This document shows positions 11,552 to 20,496 of a stretch of 64,000 nt of DNA, piece after piece (position 1 is the stretch's first letter; every line of letters starts with the position of its first letter). Made by a program: the position numbers and the translations under genes. Location of the stretch: the NCBI RefSeq assembly GCF_040702995.1, contig NZ_CP159992.1, positions 5,795,001-5,859,000 of the forward strand. The letters are read 5' to 3'. This stretch comes from Paenibacillus sp. AN1007 (GTDB lineage: Bacteria; Bacillota; Bacilli; Paenibacillales; Paenibacillaceae). A model generated the notes under the pieces. It was given only the letters and a program-made list of their open reading frames with translations, was not told where the DNA came from and ran no database searches.

Positions 11552-13099
11552 TTACAGAAGATGTTTAGACACTTTACGTTGGAAAGCTGCGATATCAGCA
11601 TATTCCTCTTCCAGTTTGCGTGAAATACGAATGTAGATCGGCAGCAGTTCCTGGTAGAGGGTGGCATGTCCTTTGACTGGTTTATGCCGATGAGTTGTAC
11701 CTACCATAGAAGAAACAGCATCAAGGGACTTGATTCGTCCTGTGGCATAAAGACCCAGAACTACCGCGCCGAGACAAGAGCTTTCGAAGCTTTCAGGCAC
11801 AACTACTTCCTGATTAAAGATATCGGACATCATCTGCCGCCATAACGGTGAGCGTGCAAAACCACCCGTAGCTTGAATGGAGGTGGGCTGTCCGATCTGT
11901 TCTTCCATTGCGAGCAGAACGGTATAAAGATTGAAAATAACCCCTTCAAGTACTGCACGAATCATGTGTTCCTTCTTGTGGTGAAGGGTCAGGCCAAAAA
12001 AGGACCCGCGTGCATCCGGATTCCAGAGAGGAGCACGTTCGCCCGAAAGGTACGGATGGAACAGCAGCCCTTCCGAACCGGGCGGAACACGTTCGGCTAT
12101 TTTGGTCAATACATCATAGGAGTTGATGCCAAGGCGCTTGGCTGTTTCCACTTCGGAAGCCGCGAACTCATCCCGGACCCAGCGGAAAAGCATGCCGCCG
12201 TTATTGACAGGTCCGCCGACGACCCAGAGTTTTTCGGTCAGCGCGTAACAAAACGTTCGTCCTTTCGGGTCTGTTATCGGTCGATCAACCACGGTACGAA
12301 TAGCTCCGCTGGTACCGATGGTTGCTGCAACAACACCTGGCTGGATGGCGTTAACACCAAGGTTGGACAGCACCCCGTCACTTGCGCCGATCACAAAGGG
12401 CGTAGAAGGGGAGAGTGCCATTTTTTCAGCCCATTCGGGATGCATTCCCTCTATTGTATAAGTAGTCGGTACAAGCTTCGACAATTGATTCGGTGTAATG
12501 CCTGCAATGTCCAGCGCTTCCTCATCCCAGTCCAGCTTTTCGAGATTGAGCAGCCCAGTGCAGGAAGCAATGGAATGATCGACAACATATTGTCCAAATA
12601 GACGGAAGAACAGGTACTCTTTAATCGAAATAAATTTAGCCGTGCGCTGAAACAGTTCAGGTTCGTCATGGCGCATCCACATCAATTTGGTCAGGGGTGA
12701 CATGGGATGAATGGGGGTGCCTGTTCGCAGGTAGATCCGATGGCCGACACCGTTTTCCTGCAGTTTAGCTGACCAGGGAGCACTTCGATTGTCTGCCCAA
12801 GTGATACAGCGCGTAAGCGGATGGCCCTGTTGATCCATGGCAATGACACTGTGCATGGCTGAGCTGCAGGAGACAAAGAGAATCTGGTCAGCGGAAACTC
12901 CACTCTGAATCATTACTCCGTATACAGAGCGTACGGCTGCTTGTAAAATCTCTTCGGGGTCTTGTTCTGCAACATCCGGTGCAGGAGTATAGAGCGGATA
13001 TTCCTGAGTAGATGTGGTGATTACTTCGCCCTGCTCTGTGAATAACACGGATTTGGTACTGGTTGTGCCGATATCGATTCCAATCATATAGTTGGCCAT
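11552..13099 (-). CDS. gntK: Gluconokinase (FGGY carbohydrate kinase)
   Basis: A 515-residue FGGY-family kinase that phosphorylates gluconate to 6-phosphogluconate in the cytoplasm. The N-terminal nucleotide-binding motif is IGIDIGTTSTKSVLF. Other family segments are ITWADNRSAPW, the glycine-rich VAATIGTSGAIR and the C-terminal QATGGFARSPLWRQM. The gntP and gntR neighbours make gluconate the likely substrate. The ATG at 13099 follows AGAAGGATC. It is the last gene of the unit, ends at a strong terminator, and is orientated head-on to replication from the dnaA-dnaN gap. Confidence 0.92.
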   Translation of the reverse strand: MANYMIGIDIGTTSTKSVLFTEQGEVITTSTQEYPLYTPAPDVAEQDPEEILQAAVRSVYGVMIQSGVSADQILFVSCSSAMHSVIAMDQQGHPLTRCITWADNRSAPWSAKLQENGVGHRIYLRTGTPIHPMSPLTKLMWMRHDEPELFQRTAKFISIKEYLFFRLFGQYVVDHSIASCTGLLNLEKLDWDEEALDIAGITPNQLSKLVPTTYTIEGMHPEWAEKMALSPSTPFVIGASDGVLSNLGVNAIQPGVVAATIGTSGAIRTVVDRPITDPKGRTFCYALTEKLWVVGGPVNNGGMLFRWVRDEFAASEVETAKRLGINSYDVLTKIAERVPPGSEGLLFHPYLSGERAPLWNPDARGSFFGLTLHHKKEHMIRAVLEGVIFNLYTVLLAMEEQIGQPTSIQATGGFARSPLWRQMMSDIFNQEVVVPESFESSCLGAVVLGLYATGRIKSLDAVSSMVGTTHRHKPVKGHATLYQELLPIYIRISRKLEEEYADIAAFQRKVSKHLL

Positions 13100-13159
13100 T
13101 ACATCGATCCTTCTTTCTTTAACACTTTTTTATCATGAGAAAATGATGAGAGCTTTCAT

Positions 13160-14521
13160 TTATACGACTGTACTCAACAGCAAAATAAAAATCAGTCCGA
13201 CCACAGAAAGTAGTGTTTCCATAACGGTCCACGTCTTGAGGGTCTGTGCCACACTCATATTGAAAAATTCCTTGATCATCCAGAAGCCCGCATCGTTCAC
13301 ATGAGACAGAACAAGTGACCCTGCGCCTGTAGCAAGTACAACCAGCTCAATGTTAGCTCCTGGTGTAAGAGCGAGTACCGGAGCAACGATTCCAGCAGCT
13401 GTAGTCATGGCAACCGTAGCTGAACCCGTGGCAACACGAATGAGGGCAGCTACAAGCCAAGCAAACAGAATGACGTTAATGTGTGCATTTGTGGCGAATG
13501 CTGCAATGGCATCACCAACCCCGCTGTTAATCAGCACCTGCTTGAAAGCTCCACCGCCACCAATAATGAGAATAATGGTAGCTGTAGGTGCCAAACACTC
13601 GCTGGTGAAGCGGGAAATATCATGTTTGGTGAACCCACGGGCAAAGCCGAGTGAAAAGAGGGCAAAGACAACAGAGATCAAGAGCGCAATAATCTCATTG
13701 CCGATAAATGCACTAAAGACAGTAAAGCCACTTACTGCATCAGGATCAACAATGTTCGCAATCGAGCCGATCAGCATCAGAATGACTGGCAGCAGAATAG
13801 TAAACAGCGTAATACCAAATCCGGGCAAACTGCTGTTTTTCGCAGCCGAGAACTGTTCAGCGAGTTCAGCTGGTGGTTCGGTGTGAATTCTTTTGCCAAT
13901 AAATTTACCAAATACAGGTCCAGCAATAATTGCAGTAGGGATACCTACAACTAAAGAGTACAGAATTGTTTTCCCCAGATCCGCGTTGAAGGCTTCAATC
14001 GCAATCATCGGTGCCGGATGCGGCGGAACAAGTCCATGTACCGTTGATAAACCAGCCAGAATAGGTATTCCAATCTGTAGTAAGGACATGTTGGTTTTAC
14101 GGGCCACGGTAAAAATAATGGGAATCATGAGGATAACGCCTACTTCGAAGAACACGGGTATACCCACAATAAATCCAACAATCATCATCGCCCAGTGCAC
14201 TCGCTTCACACCAAACCGGTCTACAAGGGTGGTTGCAATTTGCTCCGCTCCTCCAGATTCAGCCATCATTTTACCAAGCATGGTACCTAGTCCGATGACG
14301 ATGGCGATCGTGCCTAATGTGCCGCCTAATCCGCTGGTAATAGATGAAATCACATCAGCAGGTTTCATTCCAGCAAGTAAACCAAGCATTAATGCAGATA
14401 ATAAAAGGGTAATGAACGGGTTCCACTTATATTTGGAGATTAATAGGATCAGGAAGATGATGGTGATCAATGTCCAAACCAGCAGTGAGGTATTATGGGA
14501 TAATCCGAAAATAGTGCTCAT
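13160..14521 (-). CDS. gntP: Gluconate:H+ symporter (GntP family)
   Basis: A roughly 453-residue, very hydrophobic permease with 12 or more predicted membrane helices, belonging to the GntP family of gluconate importers. Family segments include GIPVFFEVGVILMIPI, LVPPHPAPMIAIEAF and GSATVAMTTAAGIVAP. I set the start at the ATG at 14521 (MSTIFGLSHNT), with AAGGAG 10 nt upstream, rather than an earlier in-frame start at 14593 that lacks a ribosome site. It lies 60 nt upstream of gntK and is transcribed with it. Confidence 0.9.
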   Translation of the reverse strand: MSTIFGLSHNTSLLVWTLITIIFLILLISKYKWNPFITLLLSALMLGLLAGMKPADVISSITSGLGGTLGTIAIVIGLGTMLGKMMAESGGAEQIATTLVDRFGVKRVHWAMMIVGFIVGIPVFFEVGVILMIPIIFTVARKTNMSLLQIGIPILAGLSTVHGLVPPHPAPMIAIEAFNADLGKTILYSLVVGIPTAIIAGPVFGKFIGKRIHTEPPAELAEQFSAAKNSSLPGFGITLFTILLPVILMLIGSIANIVDPDAVSGFTVFSAFIGNEIIALLISVVFALFSLGFARGFTKHDISRFTSECLAPTATIILIIGGGGAFKQVLINSGVGDAIAAFATNAHINVILFAWLVAALIRVATGSATVAMTTAAGIVAPVLALTPGANIELVVLATGAGSLVLSHVNDAGFWMIKEFFNMSVAQTLKTWTVMETLLSVVGLIFILLLSTVV

Positions 14522-14546
14522 GATGTAATTACTCCTTTTTGATGGA

Positions 14547-14561
14547 TATAAACGCTTACAT
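14547..14561 (-). promoter_or_regulatory. Candidate cre (CcpA) site of gntPK
   Basis: The minus-strand sequence ATGTAAGCGTTTATA matches the catabolite-responsive element WTGNAANCGNWWNCA at all but one position. It lies between the gntP promoter and its ribosome site, a typical roadblock position for CcpA repression of gluconate genes. Confidence 0.55.
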
Positions 14562-14713
14562 GTAATAGAAAATTTAAGATTTCCGTACTGCATGCAGCTC
14601 TCAGCACGCAGTGTCCTGCTTCAACAATGGTGGTCTGCTTATCAAGACTGTAGACTAACATGAAATAGGAGAAATCAGCTTTAGCTTGCCCCAAAATAAA
14701 AGAAATCGCATTT

Positions 14714-14742
14714 TGTATACTTGTCGACAAGTTGGACGGCAA
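14714..14742 (-). promoter_or_regulatory. gntPK promoter with GntR operator in the spacer
   Basis: A perfect 14-bp palindrome ACTTGTCGACAAGT (14719-14732) lies between a -35-like TTGCCG (complement 14737-14742) and a -10-like TATACA (complement 14714-14719), 17 bp apart. The CTTGT-N2-ACAAG core resembles the B. subtilis GntR operator. Binding there would block RNA polymerase. The rest of 14522-14882 shows no gene. Confidence 0.65.
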
Positions 14743-14882
14743 TCATTCACTCTGGATTGATTGCGAGCTGTATGGTCACCAAACTGCTGCTTCAAATTAT
14801 AAACCTGATGCCGGCTAAGGGCTGCAATTTCAACTCCACTTCACAGGCTGTCAGCAGTGATGTGCTCATTTACATGACTTCT

Positions 14883-15557
14883 TCAGAGCTCAAAGCTTTC
14901 ATGCAGCGTCTGACCCGAGTCTTTAAAATAGGTACGTACACCGGCTTGGATCAGAAGCTTATCGCCCGATTGCAGGGCTGCAGCAAGTGAGCGATGCTTA
15001 TCGATTACAGCGCTTACTTTAGAATCACCTTGAGCGAACACTCTGCGTGTGGTGAGCAGCATAACCGTCATGACTACATATCGAATGCTCTTCCATAGAT
15101 GCGATATGCGGGAATGTCCTGCTGCCTCGACGATCGTCTCATGAAACGTGAGATCCTGATAGGCGAATTCGACAGCGTCCTGATGTTTCCCCGCAAGCTG
15201 CATTTTGTCGATAATATTGCCCAGCTGTGTGATTAACAATGGAGGCACATCAGCCGCCAGCCGCTGCTGCACGAAGCTCTCAATAAGAAAACGGACATCA
15301 TAGAGTTCTTCGACATCCTTCATATTCAGGCCAAGGATCACAACACCCATCCGTTCAAGGCGAATCAGCCCTTCATTAGACAATGTTCTTAGCGCTTCGC
15401 GAACAGGCGAGCGACTGCTGTCGAAATCGGCAGCAATTCGATTTTCGGACAATATTTCTCCAGGCTTGAGTGTCCCGTTAATAATTCTCAGCCTTAACTC
15501 GCATGCGATGGCTTCACCGCGAGATGCCCCTTGAAGCCAGGAAGATGGAAACTGCAT
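14883..15557 (-). CDS. gntR: GntR family transcriptional regulator (FCD domain), gluconate operon repressor
   Basis: A 224-residue FadR-subfamily GntR protein. The N-terminal winged helix shows LRLRIINGTLKPGEILSE and SRSPVREALRTLSNEGLI. The C-terminal all-helical FCD ligand domain includes VEELYDVRFLIESFV and FHETIVEAAGHSRI. By analogy with B. subtilis GntR it should repress gnt genes until gluconate binds. The ATG at 15557 follows AGGAG. Unlike the single B. subtilis gntRKPZ operon, a second promoter region with its own palindrome separates gntR from gntP-gntK here. Confidence 0.88.
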   Translation of the reverse strand: MQFPSSWLQGASRGEAIACELRLRIINGTLKPGEILSENRIAADFDSSRSPVREALRTLSNEGLIRLERMGVVILGLNMKDVEELYDVRFLIESFVQQRLAADVPPLLITQLGNIIDKMQLAGKHQDAVEFAYQDLTFHETIVEAAGHSRISHLWKSIRYVVMTVMLLTTRRVFAQGDSKVSAVIDKHRSLAAALQSGDKLLIQAGVRTYFKDSGQTLHESFEL

Positions 15558-15822
15558 ATGGCTAACGCTCCTAATTAAATATTCCTTACAGTATGATCAT
15601 AGCATAATGTTTGTCAGCCCAGCACTGCCGCCTATTCATTGCAGTATCAGATCTGTATCAGGATGCGGCTGAAGCTTAAGCGCTGCGCTCAGGTTCAAGT
15701 TTACAACTTGATGTTGTGACCAGTTCATCGACGAATCGTGTTCTATTCTTGATACGATTAAGCCCAATAGTTACTTAAGTACACTGTACGAAAATAAAGA
15801 CAAGGTCCATAAATGCAGTAGG

Positions 15823-15877
15823 TATACTTGTATACAAGATATTTTTCATCCTACACCTTTCTTAAAATCTTGTAAAC
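15823..15877 (-). promoter_or_regulatory. gntR operator palindrome and upstream promoter candidate
   Basis: CTTGTATACAAG (15827-15838) is a perfect 12-bp palindrome embedded in ATACTTGTATACAAG, nearly identical to the known B. subtilis GntR operator. Reading the minus strand, TTTACA and TAGGAT with a 17-bp spacer lie just upstream, so the operator would sit in the start region of the gntR transcript, about 260 nt ahead of the gene. Confidence 0.65.
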
Positions 15878-16162
15878 CTTCACATTAAAGCGGATACAAT
15901 GCCCAGCGTTTTTTACTAAACCTAATCTAATATTTTTTATCCACATGTGAATAACTTCAAACAGATATAGAAGAATTACAGTCTGATGCCCGAATGTGGA
16001 TAACCCGAAATGGATGAATGGAACAAGAGTGAATTGAAAAATTGGGGATAACTTTTTTGTTTTTTTGGGTCGTGTCGGGGAGAAAAGAGCCGTGCTGGAT
16101 CAGGATTAATGTAGGACGCTGGAAAGCATATGAAAAAGAGGGAGAGTGGCGGAGCTTTACAG

Positions 16163-16191
16163 TTGACTTTTCCAAATGAACATGATTAAAT
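16163..16191 (+). promoter_or_regulatory. rpmH promoter
   Basis: TTGACT (16163-16168) and TTAAAT (16186-16191) with a 17-bp spacer give a sigma-A-type promoter, with a leader of about 65 nt to rpmH. Confidence 0.6.
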
Positions 16192-16264
16192 ATATAAAGG
16201 TGTTTTCTGTGAAGATGAAAAGGATTCATCACATAAGTATTTCCTTGTAAGGAGGTGCAATACA

Positions 16265-16399
16265 TTGAGACCTACATTCAAACCGAACGTTAGCAAACGT
16301 AAAAAAGTTCATGGTTTCCGTAAAAGAATGAGCACGAAAAACGGCCGTAAAGTTTTGGCTGCACGTCGCCTGAAAGGCCGTAAAGTCCTGAGTGCTTAA
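16265..16399 (+). CDS. rpmH: 50S ribosomal protein L34
   Basis: The 44-residue highly basic L34 protein, reading [18 protein letters not shown] and ending KGRKVLSA. It begins with TTG, preceded by AAGGAGG at a 10-nt spacing. It is the first gene of the plus-strand origin arm, upstream of rnpA as in nearly all bacteria. Confidence 0.96.
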   Translation: MRPTFKPNVSKRKKVHGFRKRMSTKNGRKVLAARRLKGRKVLSA

Positions 16400-16407
16400 T
16401 GCATCTG

Positions 16408-16433
16408 AAGACCACCGAGGTGGTCTTTTTTTT
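16408..16433 (+). terminator. Terminator after rpmH
   Basis: AAGACCACC pairs with GGTGGTCTT and is followed by a run of T. It probably gives partial termination between rpmH and rnpA. Confidence 0.8.
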
Positions 16434-16664
16434 CTTAAGTCGGGATGATTCAAACTTTTTACTGTGCGATTCATCCCTAGTCAGGCTCTAAAGAAGCTGG
16501 TCAGCCAGCCAGTCGTTAGTGTTGATGATGTTTCCCTTTTTCGGAAACTTACCTTATATATATTTGTCAGCCGGGCGGTTTACCGTCGATCAAGAAAGTC
16601 TATACTAAATCAGTAATGAGGCCTCCGTCAACTACGTGGATGGGGGACAGCAAGGAGAAGCGCC

Positions 16665-17015
16665 GTGTATAAAAGATTGCGTCTGCGAAACCGGGCGGAT
16701 TTTAGCCGCGTATATCGGTATGGAAAATCGTTTGCCAATCATCAATTCGTGGTGTATGGCTGCCGCCGTAAAGATACGGAACAATTCCGGGTGGGCGTAT
16801 CATGCAGCAAAAAAATCGGAAACGCTGTCGTGCGTAACCGGATGAGACGCATGATCAAGGAAATTGTACGTCATCATGAGCAGGAGATTGTTACGCAGAT
16901 GGATTTAATTTTCATTGTTCGCAAAGGGGCACTCAACATGTCCTATAAGGAAATGGAAAAAAGTCTGCTGCATGTGCTGCGTAAAGCCTCACTTTTGAAG
17001 TCGTGCAAGCGGTAA
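16665..17015 (+). CDS. rnpA: Ribonuclease P protein component
   Basis: The 116-residue protein subunit of RNase P, which helps the catalytic RNA cut tRNA 5' leaders. The RNR signature region is clear: KKIGNAVVRNRMRRMIKE. The start is GTG at 16665, with AAGGAG 7 nt upstream, giving MYKRLRLRNRADFSRVYR. An overlapping frame at 16636 is a shadow. It lies about 75 nt before yidC. Confidence 0.96.
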   Translation: MYKRLRLRNRADFSRVYRYGKSFANHQFVVYGCRRKDTEQFRVGVSCSKKIGNAVVRNRMRRMIKEIVRHHEQEIVTQMDLIFIVRKGALNMSYKEMEKSLLHVLRKASLLKSCKR

Positions 17016-17089
17016 GCTTCGGTTTATTTGTCCTCCTAATTATGGTATGATTTACGGTGGAATGGAATGGTTAAGAGAGGGGTTATGAA

Positions 17090-17968
17090 GTGTCGCGATT
17101 GAAGACATCTAAGGGGAAGTGGATTCTCCTCATTGCAATCCTTGCAATGGTCACTGTACTCGCCGGGTGTACTCCGCAAGGTGCCGGGGTTACAACGGAA
17201 GATCTGAAGAATAGTGATTCTTTTTGGCAGGCCAATGTTGTGTACTGGTTCTCACTGGCGCTCGATACATTTGCCAATTGGTTTAGCGGTGAATATGGAC
17301 TAGCTGTCCTTGTGATGGTGCTTATTGTCCGGACTTTGATTTTGCCACTAACAATGAAACAGGTCCGCAGCTCCAAAGCAATGCAGGCCATTCAGCCGCA
17401 GCTGAAGGAGATTCAAGCCAAGTATAAAGATACACCTGAGAAAGTCCAGCAAGAAACGATGAAGCTGTTTCAGGAGAACAAAGTTAATCCGATGGCGGGT
17501 TGTCTGCCGCTTCTGATTCAGATGCCGATTTACATCGCACTTTATAACTCCATTTACGGAAACTCCAGTCTAAGAACCCATGATTTCTTATGGCTTCAGC
17601 TTGGAGCACCGGACCACCTGTTTATTTTGCCAGTGCTGGCCGCCATCACAACATTTATCCAAACGTGGATGATGATGCGTATGAATCCTTCACAGCAAAT
17701 TGGTCCAATGCAGTTCATGCTGTGGGTGTATCCGATTTTGATTTTCGTTATGTCGTATCAGTTCCCATCAGCCCTGCCGCTTTACTGGTTCTACAGTAAT
17801 ATCTACACGATCGTGCAAAACTATTTCCTTTACCGGAATAATGATAAAGTTGTGGCCGAGGTCAACGTGAAGCAGAGCAGCTCTTCCAAAAATGGAGCTA
17901 AACGCAAAAACGGTGGCAGAGCAACTGTCTCTGGGAAAGGGTCGAAAGGGGCCAAAAAATCGAAATGA
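17090..17968 (+). CDS. yidC: Membrane protein insertase YidC/SpoIIIJ
   Basis: A 292-residue Oxa1/YidC insertase that places proteins in the membrane. In Bacillus the SpoIIIJ version is needed for sporulation. A lipoprotein signal with lipobox LAGC puts the lipidated cysteine at C27. The five-helix core follows, including NPMAGCLPLLIQMPIYIALY, and the C-terminus is a basic cytoplasmic tail. The GTG at 17090 follows AGAGGGG. The stop overlaps the jag start by 4 nt (ATGA), so the two are translationally coupled. Confidence 0.96.
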   Translation: MSRLKTSKGKWILLIAILAMVTVLAGCTPQGAGVTTEDLKNSDSFWQANVVYWFSLALDTFANWFSGEYGLAVLVMVLIVRTLILPLTMKQVRSSKAMQAIQPQLKEIQAKYKDTPEKVQQETMKLFQENKVNPMAGCLPLLIQMPIYIALYNSIYGNSSLRTHDFLWLQLGAPDHLFILPVLAAITTFIQTWMMMRMNPSQQIGPMQFMLWVYPILIFVMSYQFPSALPLYWFYSNIYTIVQNYFLYRNNDKVVAEVNVKQSSSSKNGAKRKNGGRATVSGKGSKGAKKSK

Positions 17969-18666
17969 CCAAAGTCATTACGTCAGGAAAAACCGTTGAA
18001 GATGCTGTAAACCAAGGATTGGCTGAGCTTGGCGTAAGCCGGGACAAGGTCGAGATACAAGTGTTAGAGCAGCCGTCAAAAGGATTCCTGGGTTTGTTCG
18101 GGGTGAAGGCTGCCAAAGTTGAAGTAAAGCTGCTGCCAGTACCTGAAGCTGTAATACAGCCGATCAAACCAGCCGCACCTGAAGCCGAGATTGATGCAGT
18201 ACTTGAGGGTGCAGCAGTCCATAATCCCTATGAAGAAGCGGCTGCATTTTTGAAAGAAGTTGCGGCAGGTATGGGGTTGGATGTAGAAGTGCATATCAAA
18301 AAGCAGCGGGATGGCCATCTTTTCAATATTTCCGGAGAAGACCTCGGTATGATTATTGGACGACGTGGACAAACGCTGGATGCTCTTCAATATCTGACCA
18401 ATATCGTGGCTAACCGCTACTCGGAAAGCTTCGTACGCATCGTACTTGACGCCGAAAATTTCCGTCAGCGCCGGCGGAAAACGCTGGAGGATTTAGCTGA
18501 ACGATTAGCTGGACAAGCCATCCGCACAGGCAAGGAAGTTGTTCTTGAACCGATGCCGCCGCTTGAACGTAAAGTGATTCATGCCAAGCTGCAAAATCAC
18601 CCGCAGATTAAGACATTAAGTAAGGGCGAGGAGCCCAATCGGCGTGTGGTTATTACGTTGAAATAA
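17965..18666 (+). CDS. jag: RNA-binding protein Jag (KhpB/EloR)
   Basis: A 233-residue protein with the Jag N-terminal domain (SGKTVEDAVNQGLAELG), a type II KH domain (GMIIGRRGQTLDALQYL) and a C-terminal R3H domain with the R-x3-H motif in ERKVIHAKL. The family binds RNA with KhpA and affects cell elongation and division. The overlap with yidC and the terminator straight after define the end of the rnpA-yidC-jag unit. Confidence 0.95.
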   Translation: MTKVITSGKTVEDAVNQGLAELGVSRDKVEIQVLEQPSKGFLGLFGVKAAKVEVKLLPVPEAVIQPIKPAAPEAEIDAVLEGAAVHNPYEEAAAFLKEVAAGMGLDVEVHIKKQRDGHLFNISGEDLGMIIGRRGQTLDALQYLTNIVANRYSESFVRIVLDAENFRQRRRKTLEDLAERLAGQAIRTGKEVVLEPMPPLERKVIHAKLQNHPQIKTLSKGEEPNRRVVITLK

Positions 18667-18681
18667 CACGCAATTGAAGAC

Positions 18682-18721
18682 GCAATGGCTTCCTGCACGA
18701 TGCAGAAGCCATTGCTTTTTT
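18682..18721 (+). terminator. Terminator after jag
   Basis: A perfect 11-bp stem GCAATGGCTTC / GAAGCCATTGC with a 12-nt loop is followed by six T. The remaining 18722-18980, ahead of mnmE, is AT-rich and shows no gene. Confidence 0.9.
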
Positions 18722-18980
18722 CGTACAGAAGCTAAGTTTCTACATTATATTTGTTGTTCCTTAACATTTGACACAAGTCATAATTATAAAAAAACGATGA
18801 AAGAATCATCTGTACCTTTAACTAGAGATAATGGATTTCAATGAATAAATGCAGGTTAGGATTAAGCTGAAAATTTTAAATTTAATTTGCTGCTGTCCTA
18901 TTAGAATTGAATACATGTTGGCATTCGCCAGAACAAAGGCTGGATGACCATTGATTATAGAGAAGTCAGGAGAGATCATA

Positions 18981-20357
18981 ATGATTAGCGATACGATTAC
19001 CGCGATATCTACAGCGGTCGGTGAAGCCGGCATTGCTGTTATTCGGGTCAGCGGGCCGGATGCAGTAGCAGAGACGGAGAAAATTTTTCGCAGCAAAACA
19101 CCGTTGAGCCAGGCATCATCCCATACAGTCCATTACGGCCACATTATCGATCCCGTCAGTGGAGAAAAAGTAGAAGAGGTGCTGGTAACGGTGATGCGTG
19201 CGCCTCGTTCATTCACCACAGAGGATGTAGTCGAGATTAGTGCACATGGTGGGGTCGTATCCGTTAAACGGGTAATGGACCTGCTGCTGCAGCTCAATAT
19301 CCGTCTCGCTGAACCGGGTGAATTCACCAAGCGGGCCTTTCTGAATGGGCGAATTGACTTGTCTCAGGCGGAAGGCGTCATGGATCTTATTCGTTCAAAA
19401 TCGGATCGTGCATTCTCGGTAGCGCTGAAGCAGGTAGAAGGCAAGCTCTCCTCCAAACTGCGTGATCTGAGACATACACTGGTTGAGACGCTGGCTCACA
19501 TTGAAGTCAATATCGATTACCCCGAACATGATGTGGAATCCTTGACATCCGATTTTATTAAGGAAAAATCCAGCGAAGTTATGACTGAAATCGATAAATT
19601 GCTGACGACGGCGGAACAAGGTAAAATCTTACGCGAAGGTATTACAACTGCTATTGTCGGAAGGCCTAATGTCGGTAAATCTTCTCTAATGAATACACTT
19701 GCACAAGATAATCGGGCCATTGTCACGGATATTCCGGGCACAACGCGGGATGTTATCGAAGAGTTTATTACCATTAACAATATCCCTTTGAAGCTGCTCG
19801 ATACTGCAGGTATTCGGGAGACGATGGACGTCGTTGAGAAGATCGGGGTAGAACGTTCGCGCTCTGCTGTGAACGATGCAGATTTAATTCTGATGGTCGT
19901 CAATGCGGCTGAGCCGCTCCACCAGGATGAGATCGAATTACTGGAACAAATCCGCGGTAGACAATCAATTATCATTATGAATAAAATGGACTTAACGCCT
20001 CAGATTGACCGAGACATCCTGCTTCGTTATGTTCCTGAGGAGCGGCTTGTTCCGATGTCAGTAAAGGATGATCAGGGTGTTGATCGATTGGAAGAAGCCA
20101 TCTCAACACTGTTCTTCAGTGGAAAGTTGGAATCTGCAGATTTGACATATGTCAGCAATGTTCGTCATATAGCCCTGCTGAAGAAGGCGAAGCAATCACT
20201 GATCGATGCGTATGAAGCAGCCGATCAGTTTGTTCCGATTGATATGATTCAGATTGATGTTCGGTTGGCATGGGAGCAGCTGGGAGAGATTGTGGGAGAT
20301 ACAGCTCATGATGCTTTAATTGATCAAATTTTCTCCCAGTTCTGTCTAGGAAAGTAA
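18981..20357 (+). CDS. mnmE: tRNA modification GTPase MnmE
   Basis: A 458-residue GTPase that, with MnmG, installs the cmnm5 group on wobble uridine 34 of certain tRNAs. The N-terminal folate-binding domain is followed by a helical domain and an inserted G domain: GRPNVGKSS, DIPGTTRD, DTAGIRE and NKMD. The C-terminal catalytic motif CLGK ends the protein. I start it at the ATG at 18981 (MISDTITAIST), preceded by AGGAGAG; a TTG at 18951 has no ribosome site. The partner mnmG lies 139 nt downstream. Confidence 0.96.
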   Translation: MISDTITAISTAVGEAGIAVIRVSGPDAVAETEKIFRSKTPLSQASSHTVHYGHIIDPVSGEKVEEVLVTVMRAPRSFTTEDVVEISAHGGVVSVKRVMDLLLQLNIRLAEPGEFTKRAFLNGRIDLSQAEGVMDLIRSKSDRAFSVALKQVEGKLSSKLRDLRHTLVETLAHIEVNIDYPEHDVESLTSDFIKEKSSEVMTEIDKLLTTAEQGKILREGITTAIVGRPNVGKSSLMNTLAQDNRAIVTDIPGTTRDVIEEFITINNIPLKLLDTAGIRETMDVVEKIGVERSRSAVNDADLILMVVNAAEPLHQDEIELLEQIRGRQSIIIMNKMDLTPQIDRDILLRYVPEERLVPMSVKDDQGVDRLEEAISTLFFSGKLESADLTYVSNVRHIALLKKAKQSLIDAYEAADQFVPIDMIQIDVRLAWEQLGEIVGDTAHDALIDQIFSQFCLGK

Positions 20358-20496
20358 ATCATATACCGTACAATCATGGGATTTGTCGTGTATGATGGAA
20401 AGGTACAATTTCTGCCCGTTGTCAAAGGATGGAATGATGTTGTTGCCAGGAAGTTTGGTTTTATATAGATAAAAGCAAAATAAGGAGGAAATAAAC

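Larger units (their letters stand above)
15558..16264. other. rpmH-proximal oriC box cluster and rpmH leader
   Basis: No gene is seen. Two perfect DnaA boxes abut head to head, TTATCCACA (15937-15945) and TGTGAATAA (15946-15954). A third, TGTGGATAA, is at 15995-16003, with a near match TGGGGATAA at 16043-16051. These are the kind of boxes normally found between rpmH and dnaA, here cut off from the dnaA-side cluster by the gnt genes. The gntR operator (15823-15840) and the rpmH promoter also lie in this gap. Confidence 0.8.
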
